A DNA stretch of 64,000 nt from Gammaproteobacteria bacterium (lineage in GTDB: Bacteria > Pseudomonadota > Gammaproteobacteria > Burkholderiales > Burkholderiaceae_B): assembly GCA_030832095.1 (NCBI GenBank), contig JAURJT010000014.1:1-64000 (forward strand), in the 5' to 3' direction. A program made the position numbers and the translations under genes. Shown piece after piece: positions 35,191-44,578 of the stretch; positions within the stretch are counted from its first letter, which is position 1, and every line of letters begins with the position of its first letter. The notes under the pieces are model-generated. The model did not search any database and was not told where the DNA came from. It worked only from the letters and a program-made list of their open reading frames with translations.

Positions 35191-36579
35191 ATGAACCCAG
35201 TCGACTTATTAGTCAAAGCAGAGTTTCTTTACCCCGTCTCTGAGGGAATGCCAATTATTTCTAATGGCGAAGTGGCTGTGATTGGAACGCGTATTGTGTA
35301 CGCTGGCCCAGCCATGCCTTCGGGTCACTGGCAACCCAAAAACACCCTGGGTGGGCCAGGCAAAATTGTGTTGCCTGGCTTTGTCAATTGCCACTCGCAC
35401 GCAGCCTCTTTGATTTTTCGCAGCCAGACCGATGATCATGCCGCTAAGGCAGCTTTGCTAGACGTTGCTTTTCGTATGGAGAAAGACGTCACTGAGGCCG
35501 ACTGGTCTTTGTTGGGCGCTTTAGGGTGCGCAGACATGCTGTTATCGGGGATCACAACGATTAACGATATTTGGTATAGCCCCGAGACCTTGGTTGAGAG
35601 TGTCTTGCAATCAGGCCTTCGCGCTCAGATCGCGAATAAGGTTTTTGATGTCAAACTCGAAGAGCTTCGCAACGGAGACTACACGCATCATCAGGCAATT
35701 GGTGAGAAGCGTTTGCGCCACGGGATAGAGTTTGTTGAAACATGGCATGGCGCTGCAGACGGTCGTATTACGGGGCGGATTGGTACGCATGCCACTGACA
35801 CCTGCAGCTCGGCTCTGCTCAAAGAGGCCAGACTTGAGGCGACTCGGTTGGGCGTTGGTATGCATATTCATGCAGCGCAAAGTGCTTCTGAAGCCGAGCA
35901 CATTAAGGCCGCCCACGGTTGTGGGCCTGTTGAGTACTTAAGAGATGTTGGGATGCTTGCGCCCGATGTCGTGCTTGCGCACCTTGTGTTTGCCGAAGAG
36001 GCCGACTTTGACGCGATCGTGTCTTGCAACGCTAACTACGCGCATTGTCCAACGATTTACCCCCGCCGCGGTCGTTATCCGCAGTTTGAAAAAATCATTG
36101 CAAAAGGCATTAAAACTGGCTTTGCCACAGACTGGATGCTGAACGACCCCTTTGAAGGGATGCGTTATGCCATCAATGCTATGCGTTTGTGCTTAGGTGG
36201 GCCACATGCGATGACCTGTGACCAGGCGTTGCGGTTTCACACGCTTGGTGCGGCACAAGTGCTGGGCCTCGATCATGAGATTGGCTCGCTCGAAGTGGGT
36301 AAAAAAGCTGATCTGATCGTTGTTGATATTAATCAGCCGCACCTTCAGCCGTATTACGGCAGTTATGCGGCCTTTGTCTACTATGCCAAATCGAGCGACG
36401 TTGTCGACACGGTGATTGATGGCAAAGTCGTGATGCATGAGCGGCACATCACAGGCCTCAATCACCATTCAACTCTTGAGCAACTTCAAAAACGCGTACC
36501 TGGATGGCGTTCACAGTTATCGTCTTTGGGTAGCCCGGCAGTGTTTGGGCCGGGGTGCGATTGTTGTGGCTTGGTTTAA
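35191..36579 (+). CDS. Deaminase-type amidohydrolase (TRZ/ATZ family)
   Basis: A 462-residue metal-dependent hydrolase of the group that contains cytosine, guanine, triazine and S-adenosylhomocysteine deaminases. Metal ligands: VNCHSHAASL (first H-x-H), HIHAAQSASE, LAHLVF, and the Asp in FATDWMLNDP. The C-terminal beta-sandwich returns with LEVGKKADLIVVDI. The last residues hold a Cys cluster (GPGCDCCGLV), unusual for the family. Linkage to upp suggests a nucleobase-like substrate, but the Bug receptor downstream would also fit import of a cyclic amide or amine. The exact reaction is unknown. Confidence 0.82.
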   Translation: MNPVDLLVKAEFLYPVSEGMPIISNGEVAVIGTRIVYAGPAMPSGHWQPKNTLGGPGKIVLPGFVNCHSHAASLIFRSQTDDHAAKAALLDVAFRMEKDVTEADWSLLGALGCADMLLSGITTINDIWYSPETLVESVLQSGLRAQIANKVFDVKLEELRNGDYTHHQAIGEKRLRHGIEFVETWHGAADGRITGRIGTHATDTCSSALLKEARLEATRLGVGMHIHAAQSASEAEHIKAAHGCGPVEYLRDVGMLAPDVVLAHLVFAEEADFDAIVSCNANYAHCPTIYPRRGRYPQFEKIIAKGIKTGFATDWMLNDPFEGMRYAINAMRLCLGGPHAMTCDQALRFHTLGAAQVLGLDHEIGSLEVGKKADLIVVDINQPHLQPYYGSYAAFVYYAKSSDVVDTVIDGKVVMHERHITGLNHHSTLEQLQKRVPGWRSQLSSLGSPAVFGPGCDCCGLV

Positions 36580-36734
36580 ACCGAGGGTCACACTCTAATT
36601 GCTGTGGGTACGCTGTTCCAGCGGTACGTATCGTCCGAGTGGCTAGCTTAATGTGGCAATCGCGTAGTATTCTCTGAGAGTGGTTTGAATAGCCACAACG
36701 GTGTGTACATGCAGTCCTTGCGAATCTTAGGCCT

Positions 36735-37715
36735 ATGAAAAAAATTACAAGCAGCTTAGCGATCTTTGGATGTTTCAGTCTTTTGTTTTGCGCTGCAGCA
36801 ATTGCGCAAAGCGAAACCTGGCCGAGTCGAAATATTCGTTTGATCGTCGGTTACTCGCCAGGCGGCACCACAGATATCGCGGCGCGTTTAGTCGCTGAGC
36901 GGCTAAGCGGTCGGTTGGGCAAACAAGTCATCGTCGAAAATCGTGCAGGTGCTGGCGGTACTGTCGCGACACTTTCGGTCGTGCGCGCAGAGCCCGACGG
37001 CTACACACTGCTGATGGCTGCGGCTCCTGAGGTATCAATTGCCCCGTTCACTATCAAGGGGCTCGCCTACGACCCTCTGGTTGACTTGCGACCCGTGGCG
37101 ATGGTGGGCAGCGTACCGTTTCTATTAGTGGCCCACCCTCAGTTACCGGTGAATACTGTCGCCGAGTTAATTGCCTACGCTCGGGCGAATCCGGGCAAGC
37201 TGAATTATTCTTCGTTTGGTGAAAACACCACCAATCACTTTGCGGGTGAGCTCTTTAAATCGCTCACTCAAATCAATACGTTGCACGTACCCTACAAAGG
37301 GAGTGGCCCTTCGATCATCGATCTGATCAGTGGGCAGATTCAATATTCGTTTGACGCACCCGCTGCGGTCATGGAGCAAGTGCGTGGCGGCCGGCTAAAG
37401 GCGCTTGCCATTGCCGGAACTCAGCGACTTGCCAATGCTCCTAATATCCCGACTTTTGCAGAGCAAGGCTTAACAACGTTTACCGCTGGAACATGGTTTG
37501 GGGTTTTGGCACCTAACAAAACGCCACAGACAGTCGTTGATCGCCTCAATATTGAAGTCAATGCGGTACTCGCTTTACCAGAGCTGTTGAAAGTCTTTGC
37601 CGACCGAGACATTGTGCCAGTGGGTGGTTCGGCGCAAGACTTTCGCAGCTTTATCGTTTCTGAAACCGGAAAATGGAAAAAGCTCGCCCTTGAAGTTGGC
37701 ATCCAGGCTCAGTAA
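36735..37715 (+). CDS. Bug/TctC-family receptor (5)
   Basis: A 326-residue receptor; signal peptide with core IFGCFSLLFCAAAIAQ. The ligand loops are IRLIVGYSPGGTTDIAARLV and PDGYTLLMAAAPEVS; YSSFGENTTNHFAGELFKSL and HVPYKGSGPSIIDLISGQI follow. It is flanked by two amidohydrolases, which points to a substrate with a hydrolysable C-N bond, by context only. Confidence 0.92.
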   Translation: MKKITSSLAIFGCFSLLFCAAAIAQSETWPSRNIRLIVGYSPGGTTDIAARLVAERLSGRLGKQVIVENRAGAGGTVATLSVVRAEPDGYTLLMAAAPEVSIAPFTIKGLAYDPLVDLRPVAMVGSVPFLLVAHPQLPVNTVAELIAYARANPGKLNYSSFGENTTNHFAGELFKSLTQINTLHVPYKGSGPSIIDLISGQIQYSFDAPAAVMEQVRGGRLKALAIAGTQRLANAPNIPTFAEQGLTTFTAGTWFGVLAPNKTPQTVVDRLNIEVNAVLALPELLKVFADRDIVPVGGSAQDFRSFIVSETGKWKKLALEVGIQAQ

Positions 37716-37764
37716 AGGGCCGCTGTCTTCTCTGAATTTTTAACTATCTTCAAAAAATAACTTT

Positions 37765-38988
37765 ATGCGAACTCTTTTACAAAATGTCACAGTTATTGAT
37801 GCTGTCACTCCTGAACCACGCTTAAACGCATCGGTGTTGGTTGAAGACGGACGCATCAAACAAATCTTGTCTGCGGCAGATTCGAATGCTTTACTCGACT
37901 GCGAGACCATCGACTTGACTGGACAGTTTTTACTTCCTGGTTTGTGGGATGTGCATATTCATCCAGACTATTTGTCGCCGACCGATATGCCGCTGACCGA
38001 ACAAGTCACCTTATTTGGTAACCGGCTACAGGCCGCGATGACCGAGTCTGGAGTGACTGGTTTACGCTGCGCCGGTGCACACGACTATATGGATGTTGCT
38101 TGGAAACGCGCCTTTGACTCAGGGCAGCACGTCGGCCCGCGTTTATTTGCTGCCGGGCATTTTCTAACGACGACCGCTGGGCATTTTTTAACGTCAGGAC
38201 ATGCGCTTGAGTGTGATGGCCCCTATGGTTTTGTGAAGGCCATCAGAGAGCAGATCAAAAATGGGGTAGACCATATCAAACTGAATCTTTCAGGCGGCAT
38301 CATGGGCCCCGCCTGGGATTTGCACCGCCATTCGTTTTTATTAGACGAAGAACTCAAGGCGGCCTTTGATGTGTGTCGCTTGCGTGAATTTAAAGTCATG
38401 GCGCACGCCACTAACCCAGTTGCCGTAAAAAATGCGATACGGTTGGGTGCACATAGTATTGAACATGGTTATATTTTAGATGACGAGTGCATCGAACTGT
38501 TTCTGAAACATGATGCTTGGTATGTGCCAACGCTGGCGATTAGTCATCTCACTCCGCAGCAAGCGACCAATTTTTGGGAGAGAGGCTGGCTCAAGCAGCG
38601 TAACCTCTCTCATTCGTTATGCTGCCGAGCAGACGCTGCAGCCGATGTGCACCAAGCGGGATTTCTCAAAGCGCTTAAAGCAGGCGTCAAAATGGCGCTC
38701 GGTTCAGATATCAGGCCGCTCAAAGATGCCGCACTACTTGAACTTGGTTTATGGGTGCGTGCAGGTGCCACGCCTTGGCAAGCTTTGCAGGCTGCCACAC
38801 GTGCTGGGGCCGCAATTTGTGGCGTCGGCGACGAGCTCGGTACGGTTGAGGTCGGAAAAATCGCAGATCTGATTGTGGTGGGCGCCAACCCGCTTGACGA
38901 TATTAATAACCTAAGAGATCTCAAACTTGTATTTAAAGATGGGCGCATCGTTTCTGATAAACGCAAGGCGTCAAAGGAAGCGACTTAA
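37765..38988 (+). CDS. Amidohydrolase (imidazolonepropionase/prolidase-like)
   Basis: A 407-residue metal-dependent hydrolase. N-terminal motif LPGLWDVHIHPDY, bridging Lys probably in DHIKLNLSGG, then VMAHATNPVAVKNAIRLGAHSIEHGY with two His ligands, and the catalytic Asp in LGSDIRP. VEVGKIADLIVVGANPL ends the beta-sandwich. The segment near residue 135 has a doubled GHFLT (GHFLTTTAGHFLTSGH), from a 24-base near-repeat at about 38157-38194. Its stop overlaps the start of the next Bug gene by one base (TAATG), so the two are tightly coupled. Confidence 0.82.
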   Translation: MRTLLQNVTVIDAVTPEPRLNASVLVEDGRIKQILSAADSNALLDCETIDLTGQFLLPGLWDVHIHPDYLSPTDMPLTEQVTLFGNRLQAAMTESGVTGLRCAGAHDYMDVAWKRAFDSGQHVGPRLFAAGHFLTTTAGHFLTSGHALECDGPYGFVKAIREQIKNGVDHIKLNLSGGIMGPAWDLHRHSFLLDEELKAAFDVCRLREFKVMAHATNPVAVKNAIRLGAHSIEHGYILDDECIELFLKHDAWYVPTLAISHLTPQQATNFWERGWLKQRNLSHSLCCRADAAADVHQAGFLKALKAGVKMALGSDIRPLKDAALLELGLWVRAGATPWQALQAATRAGAAICGVGDELGTVEVGKIADLIVVGANPLDDINNLRDLKLVFKDGRIVSDKRKASKEAT

Positions 38989-39986
38989 TGGCTCGAGCAC
39001 TTGACTATCTTTCTATGACGACGAGGCTTGCTTGTCGTGCGCTCTGTGTATTTGCACTCGTTGGTAGTACCGTCTGTGCTGCACAAACCTGGCCAACTAA
39101 AGCGATCAAACTTGTGATTCCTTTTCCGGCGGGTGGCTCAACCGATATTGTCGGTCGACTGCTTGCCGAAAAACTCACGACAAGTCTGGGTCAAACGGTG
39201 ATCGTTGAAAATCGGGCTGGCGCGGGCGGTACGACTGGTTCAGATGTTGTTGCAAAGGCTACCCCTGACGGTTACACCTTATTAATCGGCACGAGCAGCA
39301 CGCATGCGATTGCCCCAGCTTTATACGAAAGACTCTCTTACAACTCAATCAAAGATTTTTCGCCGGTTGCTCTAGTCGGAACTGCCACCATACTGTTGGT
39401 CACGCATCCGTCGCTGCCTGTTTCGTCGGTAACCGAATTGATTGCGTTAGCCAAAAGTAAACCAGGTGCATTGTCTTTTGGCTCGACGGGTAACGGTAGT
39501 GTGTCTCACCTGACTGCTGAGTATTTCAAAGCAACAGCCGGCATCGCGATTGAGCATATTCCTTATAAGGGCGATGCCCCGATGACGATTGATTTGGTAA
39601 GCGGTCGCATTTCATTGGCGTTTGGTACTGCAGTGGCTTTCTTACCTTACGTACAGAGCGGAAAACTTAAGGCTTTGGCAGTGACAAGCGCCCAAGCCTC
39701 ACCGATTGCACCTACGCTGCCAACAGTCAGCGCTTCTGGGTTAAACGGTTTTGAGGCGCTGCAATGGTTTGGTGTCTTTGCGCCTAACGGCATTTCAAGC
39801 GCTGTCGTTAAGCAGTTAAATACAGAGGTCAATCGCGCATTGCAATTACCCGAGGTGCGTCAAAAATTTGAAAGTCTTGGCATTGAAATTTCGAACACAA
39901 ACCAAGAGCAGTTTGCACAGTTCATTCAAGATGAGAACGCAAAGTGGGCAAAGATTATAAAAGCGTCGGGTGCGAAAGTTGATTGA
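38988..39986 (+). CDS. Bug/TctC-family receptor (6)
   Basis: A 332-residue receptor whose ATG shares a base with the amidohydrolase stop; an internal ATG at 39015 (MTTRLACRALCVFAL) would give a tidier signal peptide. Cleavage near CAAQ. Loops: IKLVIPFPAGGSTDIVGRLLAE, DGYTLLIGTSSTHAIAP, HIPYKGDAPMTIDLVSGRI. Being the second Bug in this cluster, it may bind a related ligand to receptor 5. Confidence 0.92.
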   Translation: MARALDYLSMTTRLACRALCVFALVGSTVCAAQTWPTKAIKLVIPFPAGGSTDIVGRLLAEKLTTSLGQTVIVENRAGAGGTTGSDVVAKATPDGYTLLIGTSSTHAIAPALYERLSYNSIKDFSPVALVGTATILLVTHPSLPVSSVTELIALAKSKPGALSFGSTGNGSVSHLTAEYFKATAGIAIEHIPYKGDAPMTIDLVSGRISLAFGTAVAFLPYVQSGKLKALAVTSAQASPIAPTLPTVSASGLNGFEALQWFGVFAPNGISSAVVKQLNTEVNRALQLPEVRQKFESLGIEISNTNQEQFAQFIQDENAKWAKIIKASGAKVD

Positions 39987-40032
39987 GCACTAGCTTTGTG
40001 TTTTAAGTGAATGGCTAAACATAAGGGTTCTG

Positions 40033-41292
40033 ATGCCTAGCTCAAGTTCAACGACGATTGTGATTGGTGCGGGTGTCGTCGGTTTATCAACCGCCTTGTA
40101 TTTGCAACGTGCGGGACAGCGCGTGGTGGTGATCGATGCGTTGCCGCCAGCCAGCGCAGCCTCCTACGGAAACTCTGGCCTCATCAGTAGCGATACGGCC
40201 GCCCCAATTGCCTTGCCAGGAATGCTGGGTAAGGTTCCAGGTTGGCTCTTTGATCGGTTGGGGCCCTTGGTCATTCGCCCGTCTTATTTGCCTAAAGTGT
40301 TGCCGTGGATGCTTCGTTGGGTCGAGGCCAGCCGTTTCTCACGCGTGTTTGAGGTCTCAGATGCGATGAGAGCTTTGCACCGAGAGGCGATGAATTGTTG
40401 GCGAGAACTACTCGGACCAGAACACTTTAGTGATCTGATTCGCACGGTCGGACAGGTCAGAATCTGGGACGATGGGATAGGTAGTGAATCCCAAATCGAA
40501 TTAGCAATTTGTGAGCGTCATGGCATCAAGGCTGAAAGTTTGAGTGAAGATGATATTCGGCAGCTATATCCAGAGATATCTGCCAATATTAAAAGCGGAG
40601 TGTTGATTCCGAATAATGGCTATACGATTAACCCCCAGCGTTTGGTGCAAACGCTGGGCCGTTTGTTGGCTGCTGAGGGTGGGCTTATTCTGACAGAACG
40701 GGTCTTAAAAATTATTCCACATTCGGGTCGACAAGGGTTCATGTTGATGACAAATGTCAATAACCATGACGCAGATCGAGTGGTGGTGGCGAGTGGAGCC
40801 TGGAGCCTAGCGCTGCTTGAGCCTCTAGGGATCAAAGTGCCACTCGAAACGGAACGAGGCTATCACGCGATGATGCCTTCGCCAAACATTGACTTGAAGA
40901 TTCCGCTGACAATTAAAAACCGCGGGTTTGGCTTGACCTCAATGGAGAACGGGTTGCGTGCAGCAGGCACAGTCGAGTTTGCCGGGTTGACCGCGAGCCC
41001 AGATGAGCAAAGAGCAAAAAATCTTGTGACGCAAGCCAAACGCGTTTTCCCGACATTACAGACAGATGAACCGAAGTATTGGCTGGGCTTTAGACCCTCA
41101 ACGCCCGATAGTCTTCCTGTCCTTGGTCCAGTGGACCACATACCAGGTTTGTTTCTGGCGTTTGGGCATGCGCACTGGGGCATGACGGGTGGGCCACCGA
41201 CCGGAAAGTTAATCTCTCAAATGGTGACGGGCGCGCCGCTTTCGGTCGACCCCTTGCCTTATTCTTATAAGCGGTTTAATCAGTTTATTTAA
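40033..41292 (+). CDS. DadA-like FAD-dependent oxidoreductase
   Basis: A 419-residue DAO-family protein with TIVIGAGVVGLSTALYLQRAG at the N-terminus, SYGNSGLISSDT near residue 45, LETERGYHAMMP near residue 275 and GFRPSTPDSLPVLG near residue 355. The pattern matches the oxidoreductase at 5714-6982, with different surroundings. It ends the cluster of amidohydrolases and Bug receptors and may oxidise an amino acid or cyclic imine released by those hydrolases. It converges on a Bug gene 105 bases away. Confidence 0.82.
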   Translation: MPSSSSTTIVIGAGVVGLSTALYLQRAGQRVVVIDALPPASAASYGNSGLISSDTAAPIALPGMLGKVPGWLFDRLGPLVIRPSYLPKVLPWMLRWVEASRFSRVFEVSDAMRALHREAMNCWRELLGPEHFSDLIRTVGQVRIWDDGIGSESQIELAICERHGIKAESLSEDDIRQLYPEISANIKSGVLIPNNGYTINPQRLVQTLGRLLAAEGGLILTERVLKIIPHSGRQGFMLMTNVNNHDADRVVVASGAWSLALLEPLGIKVPLETERGYHAMMPSPNIDLKIPLTIKNRGFGLTSMENGLRAAGTVEFAGLTASPDEQRAKNLVTQAKRVFPTLQTDEPKYWLGFRPSTPDSLPVLGPVDHIPGLFLAFGHAHWGMTGGPPTGKLISQMVTGAPLSVDPLPYSYKRFNQFI

Positions 41293-41397
41293 ACCATTAG
41301 GCATTTAGGGGTGATTTAGAGCAGTCAGATGGTGGAGCATCTGCCCCAACCATTCTCAGACTAGTGTTTTCTTGGTCTTTGCTCAATGACAATGAGG

Positions 41398-42393
41398 CTA
41401 ATCGACTTTAATGTTACCTGCCTTGATGACAGTTCCCCACTTGTCGAATTCTCCTTTAACGTAACCGACAAACTCAGCCACACTCATACCACCAGCTTCA
41501 GCGCCTTGCGCTTTTAAGGCGTTGGCCAATTCAGGGGTCTTTACCGCCTGGTTAAGCGCAACGCTCAGTTTCTTCACAATTTCGCCAGGCGTTTTGGACG
41601 GAGCAAAAATACCGTACCAATTATCGACGCTGTAACTTGAGCCTCCTGACTCAAGAACCGTTGGCGTATCCGGAAACTCTGGCATGCGAGTTTTGCCAGA
41701 GACTGCGATTAAATTTACTTTGTTTGATTTGATTAAACCGAGTACAGGTGGCGCGGTCACAAACATCAGTTGGACTTGCCCGCCCATTAAGTCAGACAGC
41801 GCTGGGCCGGTGCCTTTATATGGTACATGCGTCCATTTCAAATTATTGATATTTTTAAATAATTCGCCAGATAGGTGTGTGATAGTGCCATTGCCTGCAG
41901 AGGCGACATTGAGTTCCCCAGGTTTCTGACGTGCGAGCGCCTCAATGTCTTTGATGGTTTTTGCTGAAAACCCAGGCGCTGAAATAATCATCATCGGTGA
42001 CGTCGCCACTACCCCGATAGGGGTCAAATCACTAACAGTGTTGTAGTTCAAGCGATATAAGTTCGGATTGACAGCAATTTCAGAGGTTGAACCTAACAGC
42101 AGCGTATAGCCGTCTGGGTTCGACTTGACGACAAATTCAGTTCCTATTGAGCCGCCGGCACCGCTGCGATTGTCTACGACAACTTGTTGCTGCAACACAT
42201 CAGAAAGTTGTTTGGCAATGATTCGACCAACGACATCAGACCCACCACCGGGCGGAAACGGAATCACCAGTCTCACAGGTTTTGTTGGCCAATCTTGAGC
42301 CTGAGCGACCAGATGAAAGTTGAAGGATAGCGCAACTAAGGAGAGCGCTAATTTTATAAAAATACGGATAGTCAGTGGCGCACATGCTTTCAT
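41398..42393 (-). CDS. Bug/TctC-family receptor (7)
   Basis: A 331-residue receptor that is last in the minus-strand run from the MaoC hydratase. Signal sequence followed by DWPTKPVRLVIPFPPGGGSDVVGRII; DGYTLLLGSTSEIAVNPNLYR; HVPYKGTGPALSDLMGGQV. It lies 38 bases after the ABC transporter ATPase gene. An operon carrying both an ABC importer and a Bug receptor is uncommon in my experience and may reflect two uptake routes for the same or related compounds. Confidence 0.92.
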   Translation of the reverse strand: MKACAPLTIRIFIKLALSLVALSFNFHLVAQAQDWPTKPVRLVIPFPPGGGSDVVGRIIAKQLSDVLQQQVVVDNRSGAGGSIGTEFVVKSNPDGYTLLLGSTSEIAVNPNLYRLNYNTVSDLTPIGVVATSPMMIISAPGFSAKTIKDIEALARQKPGELNVASAGNGTITHLSGELFKNINNLKWTHVPYKGTGPALSDLMGGQVQLMFVTAPPVLGLIKSNKVNLIAVSGKTRMPEFPDTPTVLESGGSSYSVDNWYGIFAPSKTPGEIVKKLSVALNQAVKTPELANALKAQGAEAGGMSVAEFVGYVKGEFDKWGTVIKAGNIKVD

Positions 42394-42431
42394 TTTTCAA
42401 TTTCCTCTGTCTCTAGGGTCAGCGCAAACGA

Positions 42432-43187
42432 TTAGCGCAGGCGTCGCAGGAACTCTTTTAGTGTTGGGTCTTGCGATCTGTCGAGTACGTCTTCCGGAGA
42501 TCCGATCTCTGCAATACGACCGTCAGATACATAAGCGATTTTGTTTGAAATTTCGCGAGCGAAGCCGATTGCATGGGTGACCAGCACCATCATGATGCCT
42601 TCAGAAAGCAGTGAGCGGATGACGTCCTCGACTTCTGCAACCAATTCGGGATCAAGTGCTGAGGTGATTTCATCCAATAGTAATACTCTGGGACGCATCG
42701 CGAGGGCACGAGCTATCGCCACCCTTTGTTGTTGCCCACCCGAAAGTTGGAAGGGATAGGCCGACACCTTGTCAGCTAGTCCGACGCGCGCCAGTAGCTC
42801 TCGCCCTAATTCATTGCTCTCGCGGGTCGAAATGTTTTGAGAGAACTCGGGCCCCAAACAAACGTTTTCTAGCGCAGTCATATGCGGGAAAAGATTGTAT
42901 TGCTGAAAGACAATGCCCATGCGCTGACGCATTTGCCGAATGACTGGCTCTGGCATCCGCTGCCGACTTCCATCGGTCGCATTGGTGTACCAGAGTAATT
43001 TTCCATCAAGTTTGATCTCACCTTCGTCGTACTCTTCGAGTAAGTCGATACAGCGAAGTAAGGTTGTCTTTCCACAGCCGCTGCGTCCGATCAGGGTGAC
43101 AACTTCGCCGTCGGCTACATCGAGATTGGCGCCCTTAAGCACTTCAACTGCACCGTAAGATTTGCGCAATCCGCGGATTTCAATCAC
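42432..43187 (-). CDS. Polar amino acid ABC transporter ATP-binding protein
   Basis: A 251-residue ATPase of the GlnQ/HisP type. Walker A GRSGCGKTTLL, Q-loop region FQQYNLFPHMTALENV, signature LSGGQQQRVAIARAL, Walker B VLLLDEITSALDPE and the H-loop VTHAIGFAREI are complete. The GTG start at 43185-43187 overlaps the permease TGA (GTGA), implying coupled translation. Together with the two permeases and the binding protein upstream it forms a full importer. Confidence 0.93.
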   Translation of the reverse strand: MIEIRGLRKSYGAVEVLKGANLDVADGEVVTLIGRSGCGKTTLLRCIDLLEEYDEGEIKLDGKLLWYTNATDGSRQRMPEPVIRQMRQRMGIVFQQYNLFPHMTALENVCLGPEFSQNISTRESNELGRELLARVGLADKVSAYPFQLSGGQQQRVAIARALAMRPRVLLLDEITSALDPELVAEVEDVIRSLLSEGIMMVLVTHAIGFAREISNKIAYVSDGRIAEIGSPEDVLDRSQDPTLKEFLRRLR

Positions 43188-43837
43188 GGTCGTTCTCCTG
43201 AGAAACCTTTGAGTGCAAGTCGGTGCTCTACGTGACGACCAAGTCGGTCAATCGAAAAACACATGACGAAGTAAAAACACGATGCCGCAATCATGATGGG
43301 AAACACATCAAGGGTTCTTTCCACGATCTCGCGAGCGGCCAGGGTGAGCTCCCAGACGCTGATGACCGAAAGCACTGATGAGGCCTTAATCGTTAGGACG
43401 CAGACATTGATATAAGAAGGCAAGGTGTAGCGCAGCACGAGTGGAATGACAACCTTACGTATGACCGGTACAGGCGGAAGCCCCAGGCTGCGGGTCGAAT
43501 CCCATAGCGTGCGGGGAATCGCAAGTACGCCCCCGCGAAACACCTCAGCAAACATCGCGCCGATATACAAAGTGAGAACCAGTCCACCAGCGGTGAGTGG
43601 TCCGATCAGAATTCCGAAAGCGGGCAGGGTGTAGAAGATCAGAAGCGCTTGAACCAGTAGTGGAATGCCACGCGCGAAGTAGATATAGGTGTGATAAGAG
43701 ATGCGCATCAAGCCGATTTTAGAAAAGGCTGCCACGTTGAGGAGAAGAGCGAACGCTGTTCCGCCGATGACGCCAACGAAAGCCAGAAACAGCGTTACAG
43801 CCGCTCCTTGAGCCAGTATCCAAAGGGTACTTGTCAT
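43184..43837 (-). CDS. Polar amino acid ABC transporter permease (1)
   Basis: A 217-residue inner-membrane permease with about five hydrophobic segments and the cytoplasmic coupling loop EVFRGGVLAIPRTLWDSTRSLGLP, which contacts the ATPase. The YFARGIPLLVQALLIFY segment is typical of the HisMQ family. It follows the other permease by 22 bases and is coupled to the ATPase gene. Confidence 0.9.
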   Translation of the reverse strand: MTSTLWILAQGAAVTLFLAFVGVIGGTAFALLLNVAAFSKIGLMRISYHTYIYFARGIPLLVQALLIFYTLPAFGILIGPLTAGGLVLTLYIGAMFAEVFRGGVLAIPRTLWDSTRSLGLPPVPVIRKVVIPLVLRYTLPSYINVCVLTIKASSVLSVISVWELTLAAREIVERTLDVFPIMIAASCFYFVMCFSIDRLGRHVEHRLALKGFSGERP

Positions 43838-43859
43838 CGTTTAGGCTCTCATAATGTGG

Positions 43860-44510
43860 TCAACGCCAACGTACTCTGCGCTCGGCGATTCGAAACGCCA
43901 GTTCGCTTAAGGCAACGATGGCGAGGTATAGAACCGCGGCTACCAGAAACGCGTGATAGGCCGACGCCGTCCGCTCGGTCAGCACCTTGGCCTGCATCGT
44001 CACTTCGGCCACCGTAATGACCGAGAGAAGTGAGGTGTCTTTCAGTAGCAGAACTGCTTGATTACGCAGCGCGGGCAATGAGTAAACCAGCAATTGCGGT
44101 AAGGTGACCCGTCGAAAGGTCGTCCAGGGCGAAAGACCGAGGCTTCGAGTCGCATCGAACTGCACCCGGTCAATCGCCTTAATACTGCCGCGAAATATTT
44201 CAGAAATGAATGCGGCATTTTGCATAATCAGGGCCATACCGCCACACACGACGGCTGGCCAAAAAAGACCGAGCGTAGGCAAACCAAAGTAGATCAAGTA
44301 GATCGGGAGAAGAACAGGAATATTTCTAAGGACTTGCACATACCCGCCGACAAAAGCAGCGGCCCAACGCCCTCCCATCAATCTGAGGAGTGTCAGCGTG
44401 ATCCCCAAAAGGAGGGCGCCGAGTGAGGCCCAGAGCGCAACGAAAGCGGTCTGAGCCAAACCGTCGAGATAACTCGGCCCATGCATTGCGAACCAATTCA
44501 GAAACGTCAA
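43860..44510 (-). CDS. Polar amino acid ABC transporter permease (2)
   Basis: A HisMQ-family permease with the coupling loop SEIFRGSIKAIDRVQFDATRSLGLS and YVQVLRNIPVLLPIYLIYFG. The start is uncertain: a TTG at 44510 has GGGAG seven bases upstream and gives the expected 216-residue length; GTG at 44537 and ATG at 44486 are alternatives. It pairs with permease 1 to form the membrane channel. Confidence 0.87.
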   Translation of the reverse strand: MTFLNWFAMHGPSYLDGLAQTAFVALWASLGALLLGITLTLLRLMGGRWAAAFVGGYVQVLRNIPVLLPIYLIYFGLPTLGLFWPAVVCGGMALIMQNAAFISEIFRGSIKAIDRVQFDATRSLGLSPWTTFRRVTLPQLLVYSLPALRNQAVLLLKDTSLLSVITVAEVTMQAKVLTERTASAYHAFLVAAVLYLAIVALSELAFRIAERRVRWR

Positions 44511-44578
44511 GCCTCTTCTCCCAAGCCGTCCCTGCACCCCCTAAGGGGCACAAGATCCACGCAGTCCGATCAATCAGA

